Shown here: positions 43,713 to 54,969 of the stretch, piece by piece | Position numbering within the stretch: the stretch's first letter is position 1 | How the letters are laid out: each line of letters starts with the position of its first letter | Assembly: GCA_004194705.1 (NCBI GenBank) | Contig: SADC01000924.1 | Coordinates: 1 to 64,000, forward strand | Source: Ditylenchus dipsaci | Lineage: Eukaryota > Nematoda > Chromadorea > Rhabditida > Anguinidae | Direction: 5' to 3' | DNA length: 64,000 nt | Translations under genes and position numbers: made by a program | The notes under the pieces: generated by a model | The model's input: the letters and a program-made list of their open reading frames with translations, nothing else | Told to the model about the DNA's origin: nothing | Database searches by the model: none

Positions 43713-46003
43713 TTAGCGAAAGGCTGACATTCAAAAGGAATGTAATAATAATCACAGACATGGAACCAGATGACCGTATAGCCCTCGCCGTTGTAGCTGC
43801 TAGAATGGCTGACAAAGTGCTGTTTGTTGGCACCTCTGTGATGAATGCTGAAAGAAAAGCTGCACTTGCCCAAAAACAATTTGCTCTTTTTGATAGCATG
43901 AAGCATGTACCTGTTTTTGCAGGGACTGGAGGAGGCAAAAAGGTAGATATAACGTCGACTAAGGCTGGTGAATCTTATTCGCAGGAAGGAACACATATTT
44001 TAAGCGCTGAGGAGCTTGAGCAGTATAGCAAAGAAAAAAGTAAGTCATATTTTTGCCAACCATAAACAATCTCAAAAAAATTCAGCTCCTAAGGCCAAAA
44101 ACTACGCCCAAGAAGCACTAAAAAGTACATTTAAAATTGCCTCAAACAAAGGTAAATTATATTATCATAATAAGATTATTCGATCTACCCAGTTTGCAAG
44201 TTTGTTGTCCCAAGTTTGTTGTTGCTTTTGTTATTTGTTGGGCTTAGACTCACGGTGTGTCAGAATGTGTTAGCTGGGACTAAAAAATGTCTTACGCATT
44301 TTATCCGAGGTCTGAGGAATTCATTTGAGTACTTTTCTAAAGACATAGACATTCTAAAGACATATTGTGGAGCAAATATCTAGTTTTTGGAGTATAAATC
44401 TTATTTTTTCGAAATTTGTCTTATTTTCAACATTTTCATCTGTGAAGCCTGAACTAGAACATATCGCTGACTAAAATTTACAGTGTGAGTCACAAAAACT
44501 GGTGGAAATTTTAAATTATGTCTTTTTGTCATAAAAAATTCATTTTTCTTTAATTTTTTTATAAACGAACTAATAAACTATTTTATTAAGGCATCAAAGT
44601 GAAAATACTTCTGCTAGCACCACCCAGTGATTTAGTAGAGTTTATTGAAGATGAAAAATATCGCGAAACAATTGAGCACATTCATATAATGGGTGGTTGG
44701 ATGGAGGTGAAAGGTTCGGATGAAAAACACTCGACCTATAACGTAAACATGGATGTGAATTCTAGTGCCAAGCTCATGGAATATGGAAAGGAAATTTCTA
44801 TGACCCTATACTCTTCTCATGCTATTAAAAGTGTAAGATATTTTTTAACCGCTAAGAAAGGTAATATTCAAAAAGGGCTGTATTAAATTAATAAGGGCAT
44901 AAGTATACCATGGTTGGCAGTGCCCGACGATCATAGATTTTTGAGATGAGAGTATTATCTTCATTTGAAAAATCTATGACCGCCGGGCACCGTCGGGGTT
45001 TACCGAAGGGGTGCCGCCGGCGACGATTTTACTATGGTCTATACCCTGTATTTACTCTAGACTTCATTATCTTCACTTTCATAAATCAATTAGCAGGTCT
45101 TTTTTAAGAATGATAGCCTACTCTTGATGCACCAGTAACAATGGTCAACTTTGGGTCGCAAGAAAAAAAATCAGATTTTGTGAGTATATAACCAGAAAAA
45201 TGGTCCATTTCCGGAGTCAAGAGTATTTTCAAAGATTAGTAAATCATCAAAGTCTACGTCTAGCTAGACCATTTTGGGCAACAAAAGGCTAAAAAGCTTT
45301 GCAGAAAAAATGAAAATTTTTGACCAGAACACGTTTTACAAATTTTACCTTTTCAAATGTGAAATTACGGGACTTTCAAAGACCTTTTGGGCTTAAGCAA
45401 AAGTAGACAAACTCAAATTAGTTTTTGAAAGAGCCAACTGTTTTATACTTTACTGCATTTTGAAGAAATTGCTCAAAGTTTTTCTTTTTAGGCAGTTTGG
45501 GAAAACTGTAGCACGGAAAATCGTGGTAAGAAAGCATTTCCAGAAGGAAGTATCAACAGTAAAAACTGCCCACAATTGATCGAAATGATTTTTGATAAAC
45601 AAGTAACTTGTAAGTCAAAAATTCTGGTCATCCCACAATATATTTCAACTCTTTTTGGCTTGTAGGTCTGAAGCCTATTCAAATCGCTACTAAAAGCTGG
45701 GACAACCATCTAATAACCATGAATACTGTTATGAAGGATCGTATTGGAGTATCAAATCTAGGCAAACAGTTCACGCCAGCCGACCCACTAGTAGTAATAG
45801 GCTTTTTGAATCCAGATATGCTTATAAATCCCAAGTATGTATCAGTCATAATTCACGTAGACGACAGAACTGACCAAGGCTACAGAATCGAAGTAAAAGA
45901 AGATAAAGAATCAAAAATTAGACTTGTTGACATAAATGTCAGAACATTTTTCGATGAAATGGTGGACAGCTTTAAACAAATTGTTAAGCAATACAAAAAT
46001 TAA
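43713..46003 (+). CDS. inosine-uridine-type nucleoside hydrolase, five exons seen
   Basis: Exons 43713-44039, 44086-44151, 44591-44832, 45492-45609 and 45666-46003 join in phase at GT-AG intro ns of 46, 439, 659 and 56 nt, with no frame break. The family cleaves the N-glycosidic bond of ribonucleosides to base and ribose (purine/pyrimidine salvage). Exon 1 carries the signature NVIIITDMEPDDRIAL (family form DTDxGxDDAxA, the Ca2+-binding Asp residues), then ADKVLFVGTSV and VPVFAGTGGG. Exon 3 has ILLLAPPSDLVEF and HIHIMGGWMEV (family LGPLTNLA...xxMGG), then STYNVNMDVNSSAKLM, equivalent to the ribose/Ca2+-binding N-x-x-x-D-PEAA block. Exon 5 has FTPADPLVVIGFL, matching the family HDPLAV block with the usual His replaced by Ala, and C-terminal NVRTFFDEMV. 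An N-terminal exon upstream of 43713 is missing from the model: the first exon starts at an acceptor ('acttttttag') and the start codon is not found. Repeats fill introns 2 and 3. A poly(A) signal follows at 46024. Confidence 0.9.
44895..45055. mobile_element. foldback in intron 3 of the nucleoside hydrolase
   Basis: Left 'tataccatggttggcagtgc' and 'cgatcatagattttt' are mirrored, approximately, by 'aaaaatctatgaccgcc' and 'tttactatggtctata'. The GC-rich patch 44985-45025 ('gggcaccgtcggg') belongs to the right arm. Confidence 0.55.
45095..45320 (+). repeat. dispersed repeat shared with 1868-2105
   Basis: Carries 'gaatgatagcctactc', 'aaaaatggtccatttcc' and 'aaaaggctaaaaa' in the order seen in the other copy. 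Lies within intron 3. Confidence 0.55.
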
Positions 46004-46023
46004 AATATAGAATTTTTTTAAAG

Positions 46024-46029
46024 AATAAA
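46024..46029 (+). terminator. poly(A) signal AATAAA
   Basis: A canonical AATAAA lies 20 bp after the nucleoside hydrolase stop codon, a normal distance for a short 3' untranslated region. Confidence 0.65.
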
Positions 46030-46034
46030 TGGCG

Positions 46035-48555
46035 CTTCTTTGAACCTGCCCTTGTACTCGGATTTTTCGAAAAGTGACGCAAAATCACCTCCTTAACTCA
46101 GTAGTAATTAATATTAACCTCTAAAAATGACCCTGTTTCTGAAAATGAATAGAAGTAGGCTGTTTTGATTAGGCTTACATGTGCTTATTCAACTGAGCTT
46201 GGCAAATTCTACAAGATGGTTAAAAAAATTCATACTCTTGCAAAAACTTCGGACTTTTAACCACTTTAAATAAAAATTACTATTTTAGATTCGTACTTTT
46301 TTTTCAAAATATGCAACTTTACCCGTGGCGCTACCGACGCGCGTGAAAATAAACTGCATTTTCAGAATTCACACAGCCTACTGCATCTAACAGCATTTAA
46401 AAGTTGAACAATTTCAAATGCAACTCGGGGTATCTGGAGCTCTGAAGTTAGAAAGTCAGAAAGATTTTAATCAGAAAGAGGCGACCAAGGCCAATTTGAA
46501 AACATTTCACGATCACAACCTAAAAATTTGACACCGCATTCGTGTTCAGCATGATCGATTTGCATGTGAAAATGCGGCATGAATCCTCAAATAGCCCCCC
46601 TGAAATAAGCTATGTCATGATTCGTCGAATATTGACAGTGTGTTGGAGTCATTAATCCCGATTGCATCAATGGCCATGAGACTGGGCCATAATGGCAAAA
46701 GACCATCGCCTGGGTACCACTAACTGAGTATCACAGCCTGGGTACCATTTTCAGATTAAAAATTGTAGCACCGGGAAAAAACGGCAAAAAAAATTTCAAT
46801 GAATAGCGAATTTGAGTTTGCAGTACAGTAAAACACTAGCTCGCGTTGGGCCCGCCTGCGGCGGGCCCCCGCTCGCGGCCACGCTGCTTGATGCACCGTA
46901 TCTCAAAACTCTCTTTAACTCGAAAAAAAAATCAAAATTTAACTCAGAAAATTATAGCTTTTTAAAGCACCACTACCTCTAATAACTACAATAACTACTA
47001 TATAATAGGTCTAAATTACCCCAATTACATTGGTAACTAACAAAAATCGGTTCGCGAAACGTACTTACCCCACTTTACTGGAGCACCCGCTTACTCACCA
47101 CTCTACCAACATGACTTCTCACTCTCCTGGCACGCTTGCCCATTTTTCTGCAACAACTGCTTAAGAGGATGAAGTATAAATTAATAAAGTCACAAAAGAC
47201 TATAGCTTGGAATAGAAAATTAATTCGTACAAAGACAAATCCCTACTCAAATCTACATTAACATTGAATTTACCTGCAGATGAATTTACTGCAGGTACTC
47301 CTACACACTCTCCAGGTAGCTATTCAGGCTCTCCAGGTACCTTTACCCACTCTACAGGTAGCCCAACACGATCTCTTATCCGACTTACTTGCTTTCTTAT
47401 TAAATCTAATAGACAAAAATTAAAATTAAAAAAACGGTTCAAAAACAGTATGAAAAACTTTCCTCTCGAGACAAAAAATCAAAAATTTAAAAAAGGCCGA
47501 AATTCGAATTTCCTCTGAATGACCACCTCCATACTCGAGTACAGATCCCCTATTTAAAGTCGTCATTTCTCGACGATCTTTTTTTAAAAGAAAGCTGAGA
47601 TCCAGGGCTACAAAACGGATATCCCGCCCTGGCCGTATCACCCTTTGAACTTCAAGATTTCGACTCCAGAACGAAAAAACGACAATTTGCTCACTAAAAC
47701 CCAAAAATTGAAACCAAAAAAATCTCAAAACCAAAATCTGAAACAACCTTTCTACTCCTGAGGTTCCAAGCTTCAATTTAAAAAAAAAATTGACCAAAAA
47801 ACCAAACAAAAACACTCCAAAAAGACCAAAAACATCAATTGTCCACATACAAACAAAACATCTCTAATACTATATAGGAGATTGATACAGAAGCCTAGGG
47901 GACCACTAGATTCGGGGCGGCAATTAGAGGAAATACGGTAACAACAACACATAATTCAAAAAGTATTTTGGAGTAAAAAAAGTGTCCCGCGCGCTTTTGA
48001 ATTCGCCAAATTCCCATTGTCATCAACAAGTATGGTCCTTTAACTACAAAACTACAGTTAGCTGTACGAAACTGCAGTTTACTGTACAAAAATTACTGTG
48101 AACTGTACAATCGATTTAACCCACCGAATTTCGGTAAATTACTGTCGTAATGTGAGTTACCGTGGTGACTTACCGCCTCCTTACCCTCGAGCTAACTGAG
48201 CTCTTTCACATTTCCGGTACTTATTCCGTTCACCCCACCCACCCCCAAATTTTTTAAAAGTAACCCAAAAACAGGTCCTGAGCTATTTTTTTCTGCTCAA
48301 TACAATACGAGAAACATCTCTAAACAGTTTCTAAAATAAAAATATAAAAAAATTGACGTCAGCTTGTAAAGGCCACATGGTCATTTTAGGGTATTTTTTA
48401 GGGTCATTTTTGACTAAATTTCAATAAAATATCGGAAGAAGTAATAAGTTTCGAATGTGTTTTACTTTTACTTCGGGTCTAGAAGCTATGGTATGCACGT
48501 GTATAGGTAAAAAAGTGTTGTTTGCTCATTACCACCGATTGACTTGGTCCCCCTG
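46035..48555. other. intergenic stretch with repeat fragments
   Basis: No exon supported. Holds a GC-rich hairpin at about 46848-46870 ('ggcccgcctgcggcgggcc'), a 'ctccaggta' degenerate tandem at 47295-47365 that produces a low-complexity open frame, a family C end at about 47925-47938, and a family G end at 47955-48045. Confidence 0.4.
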
Positions 48556-48561
48556 GTGTGT

Positions 48562-48712
48562 ATTTTAGGATTAGACAAGGGTAGGCCAGCGTATTTTAGG
48601 ACGGACTCAAACACGTTTTTCTTACTTTTTAACTTTAAAACATTTTTGAGCCCGTCTTAACGGAGCGTAACATTTACGTCCTAACGTACCCTTGCCCAAG
48701 CCTAATCCTTGA
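48562..48712. mobile_element. family T MITE
   Basis: Left 'aggattagacaagggtaggc' and 'cagcgtattttaggacggac' correspond, inverted, to right 'cgtcctaacgtacccttgcc' and 'caagcctaatcct'. The inner 'gacggactcaaac' and 'gagcccgtc' words are also inverted. Confidence 0.6.
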
Positions 48713-48948
48713 AATATAAAAAAAAATAGAAAAACGGGATAAGTACCACATTTCCTATTTCTCCGTTTTTCGTTTAGTCGGAGAAATTGGCGGAGAATTC
48801 CGGAGAATTCTCAATTCCACAATCCTAGTTCTGAGCATACTTGTACGCAGCGCCGACAAAAAAGAGGCTTTCTAAATGGTGGCAAGATAGTTTTAAAATT
48901 TATAAATAATTCGAGAATATTGCATCAAGATATGTCTCAAACAACTAA

Positions 48949-48954
48949 TTTATT
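48949..48954 (-). terminator. poly(A) signal AATAAA
   Basis: AATAAA on the minus strand, about 60 bp after the stop codon of the 49507-49013 gene. Confidence 0.5.
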
Positions 48955-49012
48955 ATAATAAATTTGTTCAAATGCAAAACTACAAACTTTACAGTCAATT
49001 GATTAATGTATT

Positions 49013-49507
49013 TTACTCAATTTGACGAGTTGAATATAAACAGCAATTCTTGCATTGTTCCCAACTGCCGATTTTCGCAAGCCACAATCTTTGTTTGATA
49101 TTTACATTAGCACTTAAGACAGATTTCAACGACTGTCCAAGCAAAACCAATTTAACCAAATCATTTTCGGCTTCTTTGTTAAGAATAGTGTTCTCCACTT
49201 TCTGAATCCACTTTTGCCAGATAATTGATTGCTGTTCAGTTAATAGACCACTCATATCTTCAAATGCTTGGATTAAGTAACAGTCAGACTTGTACTCCAC
49301 ATCATGGCCAGCTTGTTTATCGGCTGCTTCTATAGGCGCTTCTGATTTTTCACTTTCAGAAGAGTCAGCAAATGGATAGCTAGGTTCTTGAATAAGGTCA
49401 GTAAAATTAAGCAGTTTGGCTTTTAAAGTGTTGTTATTACTATTATTGCCATTCATAATATACTGCTGCATTGACAATGAAATGAATAAAAGAACAAATA
49501 CTTGCAT
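49013..49507 (-). CDS. single-exon secreted protein, family unknown
   Basis: An uninterrupted 164-codon frame starts at ATG 49507 and stops at 49013. A signal peptide is evident: MQVFVLLFISLSMQQYI, with cleavage probably just after. Next comes an Asn-rich stretch (NGNNSNNNTLKAK), an acidic Ser/Glu segment (SSESEKSEAPIEAADKQAG), then a more structured C-terminal half: SDCYLIQAFEDMSGLLTEQQ, IIWQKWIQKVENTILN and WLAKIGSWEQCKNCCLYS. Four cysteines, three of them within the last 15 residues (C-x-x-CC), could form disulfides. No intron and no break, unlike its neighbours. Function unknown; export to a secretory compartment or outside the cell is inferred from the leader. A poly(A) signal lies just beyond. 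Confidence 0.7.
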   Translation of the reverse strand: MQVFVLLFISLSMQQYIMNGNNSNNNTLKAKLLNFTDLIQEPSYPFADSSESEKSEAPIEAADKQAGHDVEYKSDCYLIQAFEDMSGLLTEQQSIIWQKWIQKVENTILNKEAENDLVKLVLLGQSLKSVLSANVNIKQRLWLAKIGSWEQCKNCCLYSTRQIE

Positions 49508-50100
49508 TTTCGATTATGAACACTATTTTTGATTGAGTTATGTCGTCTTCTGCTTTCATTTGTTTTATTCGGAAGTTATTGTCATTGTCCATAACTTGAA
49601 TGAATTAAAAAAAAAATTGTTTCCTGTGTTTTTAGACAGAGATCGTTTGTTTAAACCAAACTTTGGCTGAAGGACTAATTTTTATGTAAATTATTCACAG
49701 CGTATATGTGACTTGTGTTAAGGAAGTGAAATGTTTTAGGGTTAGTACTTTTTCGGTTTGTTATTTACTCCGCTCCTTCTTATTTCTTTAAAAATGACCT
49801 AAAATCAGCGTCTGAACTGCTTTTAACCATAAAAGATCCATTTCTTCACACTTTTTGCCTTGGAAATCAATTTTTTTTCAAAAAATTTCTTTTCACGCTT
49901 TATGGCTTGTTCGTCTTTGTAAAGTATATTCTGTGATTTGTCGCATTCTTCTTGCTGGAGCGAGGCAAAATGAGCCTATATATGCATTTTTTGGCCGTAA
50001 AAACATATGCATACTGAATAACCTTTACCATTGCTTTTACCTTCAAATGACTTTTAAAAGAACTTGAAATTAAGTCAAAGTAATCTTAAAAGAAACATCT

Positions 50101-50258
50101 ACCGTATTCGCTCTAATAATCCCACATCTCTAATAATCCCACACCCCCGATTTTTTGACTAGGATTTCAGAGTTAGGGCCATTTTTCATTGACAATTTCG
50201 AGATTTTTTGGAGATTGAAAAATAATCCCACAGTGGGATTATTAGAGAGAATACGGTA
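50101..50258. mobile_element. family C MITE ('aatcccac' version)
   Basis: Begins 'accgtattcgctctaataat' and ends 'attattagagagaatacggt', TA-flanked. The word 'aataatcccaca' is in both arms. The centre 'tttttgactaggatttcaga' plus 'gttagg' matches 42885-43036. Confidence 0.8.
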
Positions 50259-50515
50259 ACTTTAAACAGTGCACGGCAAATTTTTCGGAATTTTTTTTTC
50301 CATTTTTAGAGCAGTAAGTTTAGAAAAAAGCCTGAGCAAAAACAATTGATGAAGGAGCTGATTCCGGATTATTTTGCAGGACAAACCGAATAAAGTACAT
50401 AAAAAAATTTTCGGGCTTATAATTTGTTGTAGTCGATTTATTTGGTATTTTGTTTACTATGAAAATATCTCGAATAGCAATGTACAAACATAATATTTAA
50501 ATTTGTTTTAATGAA

Positions 50516-53500
50516 CTATTCATTAAGTAGTTCCATCTTAACGTATCTATTAGGACCTCTGCCACCTGAGCCACCATTAATTGCATTGCGTGTCTCATCC
50601 AAATTGCGATACCGACTTCTAGTAATTTCTTCTGGCCCACTGTATTCAGACATTGATCCTGCTTGTCTACTGTCATGATCTGGATTTATCACTACTCGGT
50701 CCATGATTGGGTTGAAGCCTTTATACAAAAAAATTAGAATATTTTGTTAAAGAATAAATTACTTGACGTATATAACTTCTTGAAACTATTCCTTTTCTGC
50801 CCTCCCTCCAAACCTAACATTAAAATTTGTTTTGCCTTGGTCCTCACTAAAGAAAAATCGCGCCTAATTTTCTAACGTGCTGGAAAAAGCATGCGCTAAT
50901 AAGTACAATTTTTCAAGGAGACAGAATCTATTTGAATTTTGACGATAATGAACATAAAAAAATGGCCGAAATGAGCATCAAAAGTCAAATTTACTTTGTC
51001 TTTATTTAAAAAACTGGTGCTCGGAATTCAAACATTTAAAATTAAAATTTCACGCCTGGACATTTTTCCTTTTTTGTGAAAATACAGGTGTTGTTTATAA
51101 TGGATCACTGAATTAAAATAACTTGCCTGTGCCAACTAAGCTACTAGCTGGTCCTCTACCATCTTTATTCACACTTTTCAACTTTTCAAGAGGTACTAAA
51201 ATCACAATACCTTTTTCAATTTCTTCTAAAATTAGGACTACCTCCGATCACTGCTGTAGTCACACTACCATACAAATATGGAGCAGGTGTCGTGAACTCA
51301 GCATTTACTCTCTGACCAAAATCCACATGACCAGCTACATCTGTGCTACTTAAATCATCGCCTCCAAGAACAATTCTTTTAGTATTGATTGAATTTATTG
51401 CTCCTTTGTTAGGGTATGGCCCAGCTGGATAATTTTCCACCCCCACTCTGCCTGAGAATTGGTTCAAAAGAGGAGCAGGAGCTACAGGCAATCTCTCATA
51501 CTCATAAGGTCCAGCTAAAGCACCAGGTTGACGCTGGTCATTAATGCCAGTTATAGGAGCTCGTTGACCTAAGTCTTCTCTGTACTCATTGGTGCCACCA
51601 CCAAAACGTCCCTGACGTCCATCTCTTCTGCCACTAGCCGGTCTTGGATCTTCTTTGACGTGGTTGGTGAGCACTGGAAACAGGTGGTTAGGGTCTCGGT
51701 AGTCGGGGTACGTGGTAAATTGCTTTTCTTGTCTGTCCAAGTTGTTTGTAGCAGGGGTGGTAGTAGGAGCTTAATAAAAAATTTAAAGATTTCGTTGGAC
51801 ATAATTTTAATATGCCTGTTACAAAAAACCCAAATTCTCACACCAGATTCAGGTTCAGCATGATGGATTGCGTACCAAAGTTAATTTTAAAATTTAAAAT
51901 AAAAATATTAATTTCTTAAATTTTTGTTGTCTGGAAATGGACTTGAAAATCAAAATGTAGTTAAATTTTGAAGAAGACTAATCTGAGACCGACTCTGCTG
52001 AACTAGAATCCTGCGTCAGAATTTTTTCCTACCCAAAGACGTCAAAATTTTTAAAATTCCGCAGATTTTTCTTTTTTTTTGAAAAACTCTACCTTTTTCA
52101 AACACATATCCTCCTCCAGACCCTCTAGGTGCCTCCTCCCAAGCTGGAATCCTTTCATTAGTCAATATAGTAGTCTTAGCACCACTAGGGTTGTCCACAG
52201 CGATCACTGCAGGCATAGTGGCCACAGTTTTGTCCGCTGCTTCTGAGCCAGCTATCAAAACATTTCTGACTGGGCTTATGTGTCCATAGTTATAGTTTTG
52301 TTGATGAGTATAACCATAAAATGGAGATCTGCTGCCTTGAGCCACCATCCCTTGCCTACTACGTGCTTCTTCAGTAATAGAATATCCCTGATTAGCAGTT
52401 TTTCCGAAATTGGTCGGTCTTTTGAGAAAAGAGTCGACTGTGATGCCACTTTGAAAGGCAGGATCCAACGGATTAAGTACTACTCTTTGTCGAACCAACT
52501 CATCTATTGGCTCTTCGGAGAAGCGGTCAAGCTTGGTATCGAATCGACCGAGGGAGCGAGAGTCCTGGTTTAATGGCTGAATTGAAGGTAGGTGTGAGTG
52601 AACTAAAAGATCAGCTGAGGACAAAGAGTCAATTGATATACTGCTCATCTGAAACTTTTTATTGGATTAATACGTACTCAAACGTGTGTCAAAATTGGGA
52701 GGGGGACGATTCGTATTCGCATAATTAGTATTCGGCTTTTTTCATATTCGGCCAGATTCGTATTCGGGTTACCGATAATAGCTTATAACCAATAGTGACG
52801 GATAATAACCTAATTAACCTATTAAGTTAGAATAACTCGTATTCTTAATTAGGTTATTAACTTAATTAGGTTATTATCCGTCACTATCGGTTATAAGCTA
52901 TTATCGGTAACCCGAATACGAATCTGGCCGAATACGAAAAAAGCCGAATACGAATTCTGCGAATACGAATCGTCCCCCTCCCTCAAAATTAGTGGAATAT
53001 TTTATTGCATCCGCACCAGATCTATCTTCAATTTCGATTACTGCCACAACTGCAAATGAATACAGTTTTTGAACTTATAATATCCGACTTTTTTTTCAAA
53101 TAGCGCTTCTTCCAAAAGTTTAACTGTACTTGTTAGCAAATACTGTATTTTTTCTAATGAGCTAATGTCCCTTCTTGTTCAAAATCGTGTTTTCAGCATT
53201 GTGTTTTGACCCATTTTTAAAAGACTTCTCTCCGCCAACTTACCAGCCATTCTGTATGCCATCTCAGTGGCTACATTTTGTGGGGTAAGTGGCCTGGGAA
53301 AAGTCTTCAAGAAATGGGTCAAAATACAACGCCAAGAAAACGATTTTGAACGAGAAGGGGTGGCGCTAATTAGGGAAAAAATCTATGCTTTTTACAGACC
53401 TACCGGGCTGATCTCAAAATTAGTGGAATATTTTCTTGAATCCGCAACAGATTGCATCTGACCTCCTGGTTGATAATTGTGGGCAAACAAGGACGATTGC

Positions 53501-54965
53501 ATGTTGCTATAGAGGTTGCCTTGAGATCCTTGAATCGACGGCTGATAACCACTATTCGGTTGTTGGAAGTTGGAATAATCTTGGACTTTTTCCTGTTTTT
53601 TCTGGTTGTTTACAACAAATGACGGAAGAAACTCTCCAAATGGAGCTCCATTGGCTTGATTGTTTGGGTTTTGTCGCTTTTGTGATGCTTCTTGTATTAA
53701 TCTAGATGGCAAGGTGACTGCCGAAGAAGCGAAATCTTGCGCCTCTTTAAAGGTTGGTGAAGAAGATTCGCCCAGCTTTTTGATAAGTTCAGCGGCATCT
53801 GACCACAGAGATGGCCGAGTTTCTAACAAATCGACGTCCCTAAAATGGGTATTGTGTACATGAAAGACAACACTAACTTGTTTTCAATCTTAAATTTGTA
53901 CCAAATATTTAAATTTTTATGCAGCCCTTGTCACATTTTAAAATTTATTTCTTTTTCAATCTATAGTTTTTTTTTCAATCTATAGTTACAGTCAGTTCTC
54001 GATTTAACTTCACCCAAAAATGGACTAAGTTGGTCGGCTTTGACTAGACTTTAGCCAAAGTGAACTCGCGATTTAGCGTCACCCTCGATTTATTAGGACC
54101 GGCCCCAAGAGGTGACGTTAAATCTAGGGTTGACTGTATAGTTTTAATTATAGTTTTTTTAACTAGAAACCATAATACCCATCATGGTTCAAATTTTTCC
54201 TTTTTCAATAGTTCATTGAACTAATTGTTTTTTTCTTTGTCAAAAAAAGGAAAAAAAGTTTCAGTCCAAAATGAGCTCCTTTCTAAAATGCCGTGCTGCC
54301 CATTATTCTTTTGAAGATGGTTGTTTTATTCCAAAATTATTTGAAATTTCGAACTTTTCCATTGATAACATCATCGATTTTTCGAAATCTGTGTTGACAA
54401 CTTGTGTGTGAAATACCCGTTTTTTTCCGAGTACTTGTTCATTGTAAATAGGCGATTCCGCTCGCCGAAGGGACTTGTTCTGTCCCCTTGTTTAGTGTTG
54501 CTGAACAATATCTGCTGCTCTGACAAATCCTGTCCAAAACGGTTGTTGACCAGTTGAGCAGGTGGATTAGACCTAGGAGTATTGCTTAAATCTTGGGTTG
54601 ATCCCAATAAGATAGTCGGTTTGGCTGGATTTCCAAGTTCATTCAGATTTTACTGTCCGGGTGTGGCTGCAAAATTAAAACAATGCGAATTTTCAAATAA
54701 ACGGCTAACTTACAATGTTGCTGTTGGTTATTCTGGTTATTCCCTGAGCTGCTCGAAGCCTGTTAGTTATCTCTTCAGGTATAGGTGCCCGGAATTCATT
54801 TGGTGCATAACGATTTTTGGTCAGCTGATCTGCTAAGTTTGGAGAACTGCTGATCGGAGGCGCAGGGCCCAGAACAAGTCTATCTCCTACATTTTGTGCT
54901 CTTGAGATTACAACCAGGCAAATAAATATTAATAGGTCGAAAATTAGATGCGGTGAGAATTTCAT
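50516..54965 (-). CDS. secreted low-complexity protein, seven exons, one GC-AG intron
   Basis: Exons, in transcript order: 54965-54714, about 54666-54417, 53839-53404, 52648-52093, 51769-51242, 51195-51127 and 50718-50516. Phases at every junction agree once one break is allowed: exon 2 begins after 'aattttgcag' and has an A4 run (plus 54648-54651) that must be one base longer, otherwise a TGA or TAA appears at once. Exon 6 ends at a GC donor ('cacag' then 'gcaagt'). Exon 1 has a signal peptide MKFSPHLIFDLLIFICLVVI with cleavage near SRAQ. The mature protein is rich in Pro, Asn, Gln, Gly, Ser and Arg and has no recognisable domain. A motif R-hydrophobic-V-hydrophobic-N/G-P/G recurs: DRLVLGPAPP (exon 1), QRVVLNPLDP (exon 4), KRIVLGGDD (exon 5), DRVVINPDHD (exon 7). 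This suggests an ancient internal duplication. A structural extracellular role (cuticle, egg or gland secretion) is only a guess. Intron 3 hosts two foldbacks and a copy of the exon 3 tail. Confidence 0.7.
52697..52982. mobile_element. 286-bp foldback with perfect 8-bp target duplication
   Basis: Termini 'gggagggggacgattcg' and 'cgaatcgtccccctccc' are exact inverses, and the arms stay paired almost to the centre (about 52830). Flanking 8-mers 'tcaaaatt' at 52689-52696 and 52983-52990 are identical. Eight-bp duplication is the hAT habit, though the ends are unlike usual hAT ends. Sits in intron 3 of the secreted-protein gene. Confidence 0.9.
52983..53040 (-). repeat. partial copy of the exon 3 tail
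   Basis: Reads (minus) 'tgcggatgcaataaaatatt' then 'ccactaattttgag', matching the end of exon 3 (53413-53455) at most positions. Encodes ADAIKYSTNFE against ADSRKYSTNFE in the exon. Confidence 0.7.
53085..53412. mobile_element. foldback abutting exon 3
   Basis: Left 'gttcaaaatcgtgttttcag' and 'gtgttttgacccat' are mirrored by right 'atgggtcaaaatac' and 'gaaaacgattttgaac'. The right arm ends against the exon 3 coding sequence, and the predicted exon 3 donor ('gtaggtctg') lies within it. A single-arm copy is at 55968-56074. Confidence 0.6.
53989..54136. mobile_element. pogo-like MITE in intron 2 of the secreted-protein gene
   Basis: Ends 'cagtcagttctcgatttaac' and 'gttaaatctagggttgactg', flanked by TA. 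The 'cgatttaacttcaccc' word is echoed as 'gatttagcgtcaccc' inside. Confidence 0.8.
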
Positions 54966-54969
54966 TTGG

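Noticed and set aside
47264..47518. Thr/Ser/Pro/Gly-rich 84-codon frame
   Set aside because: It arises from a degenerate 'ctccaggta' tandem. There are no splice sites and no continuation, so it is probably not a gene.
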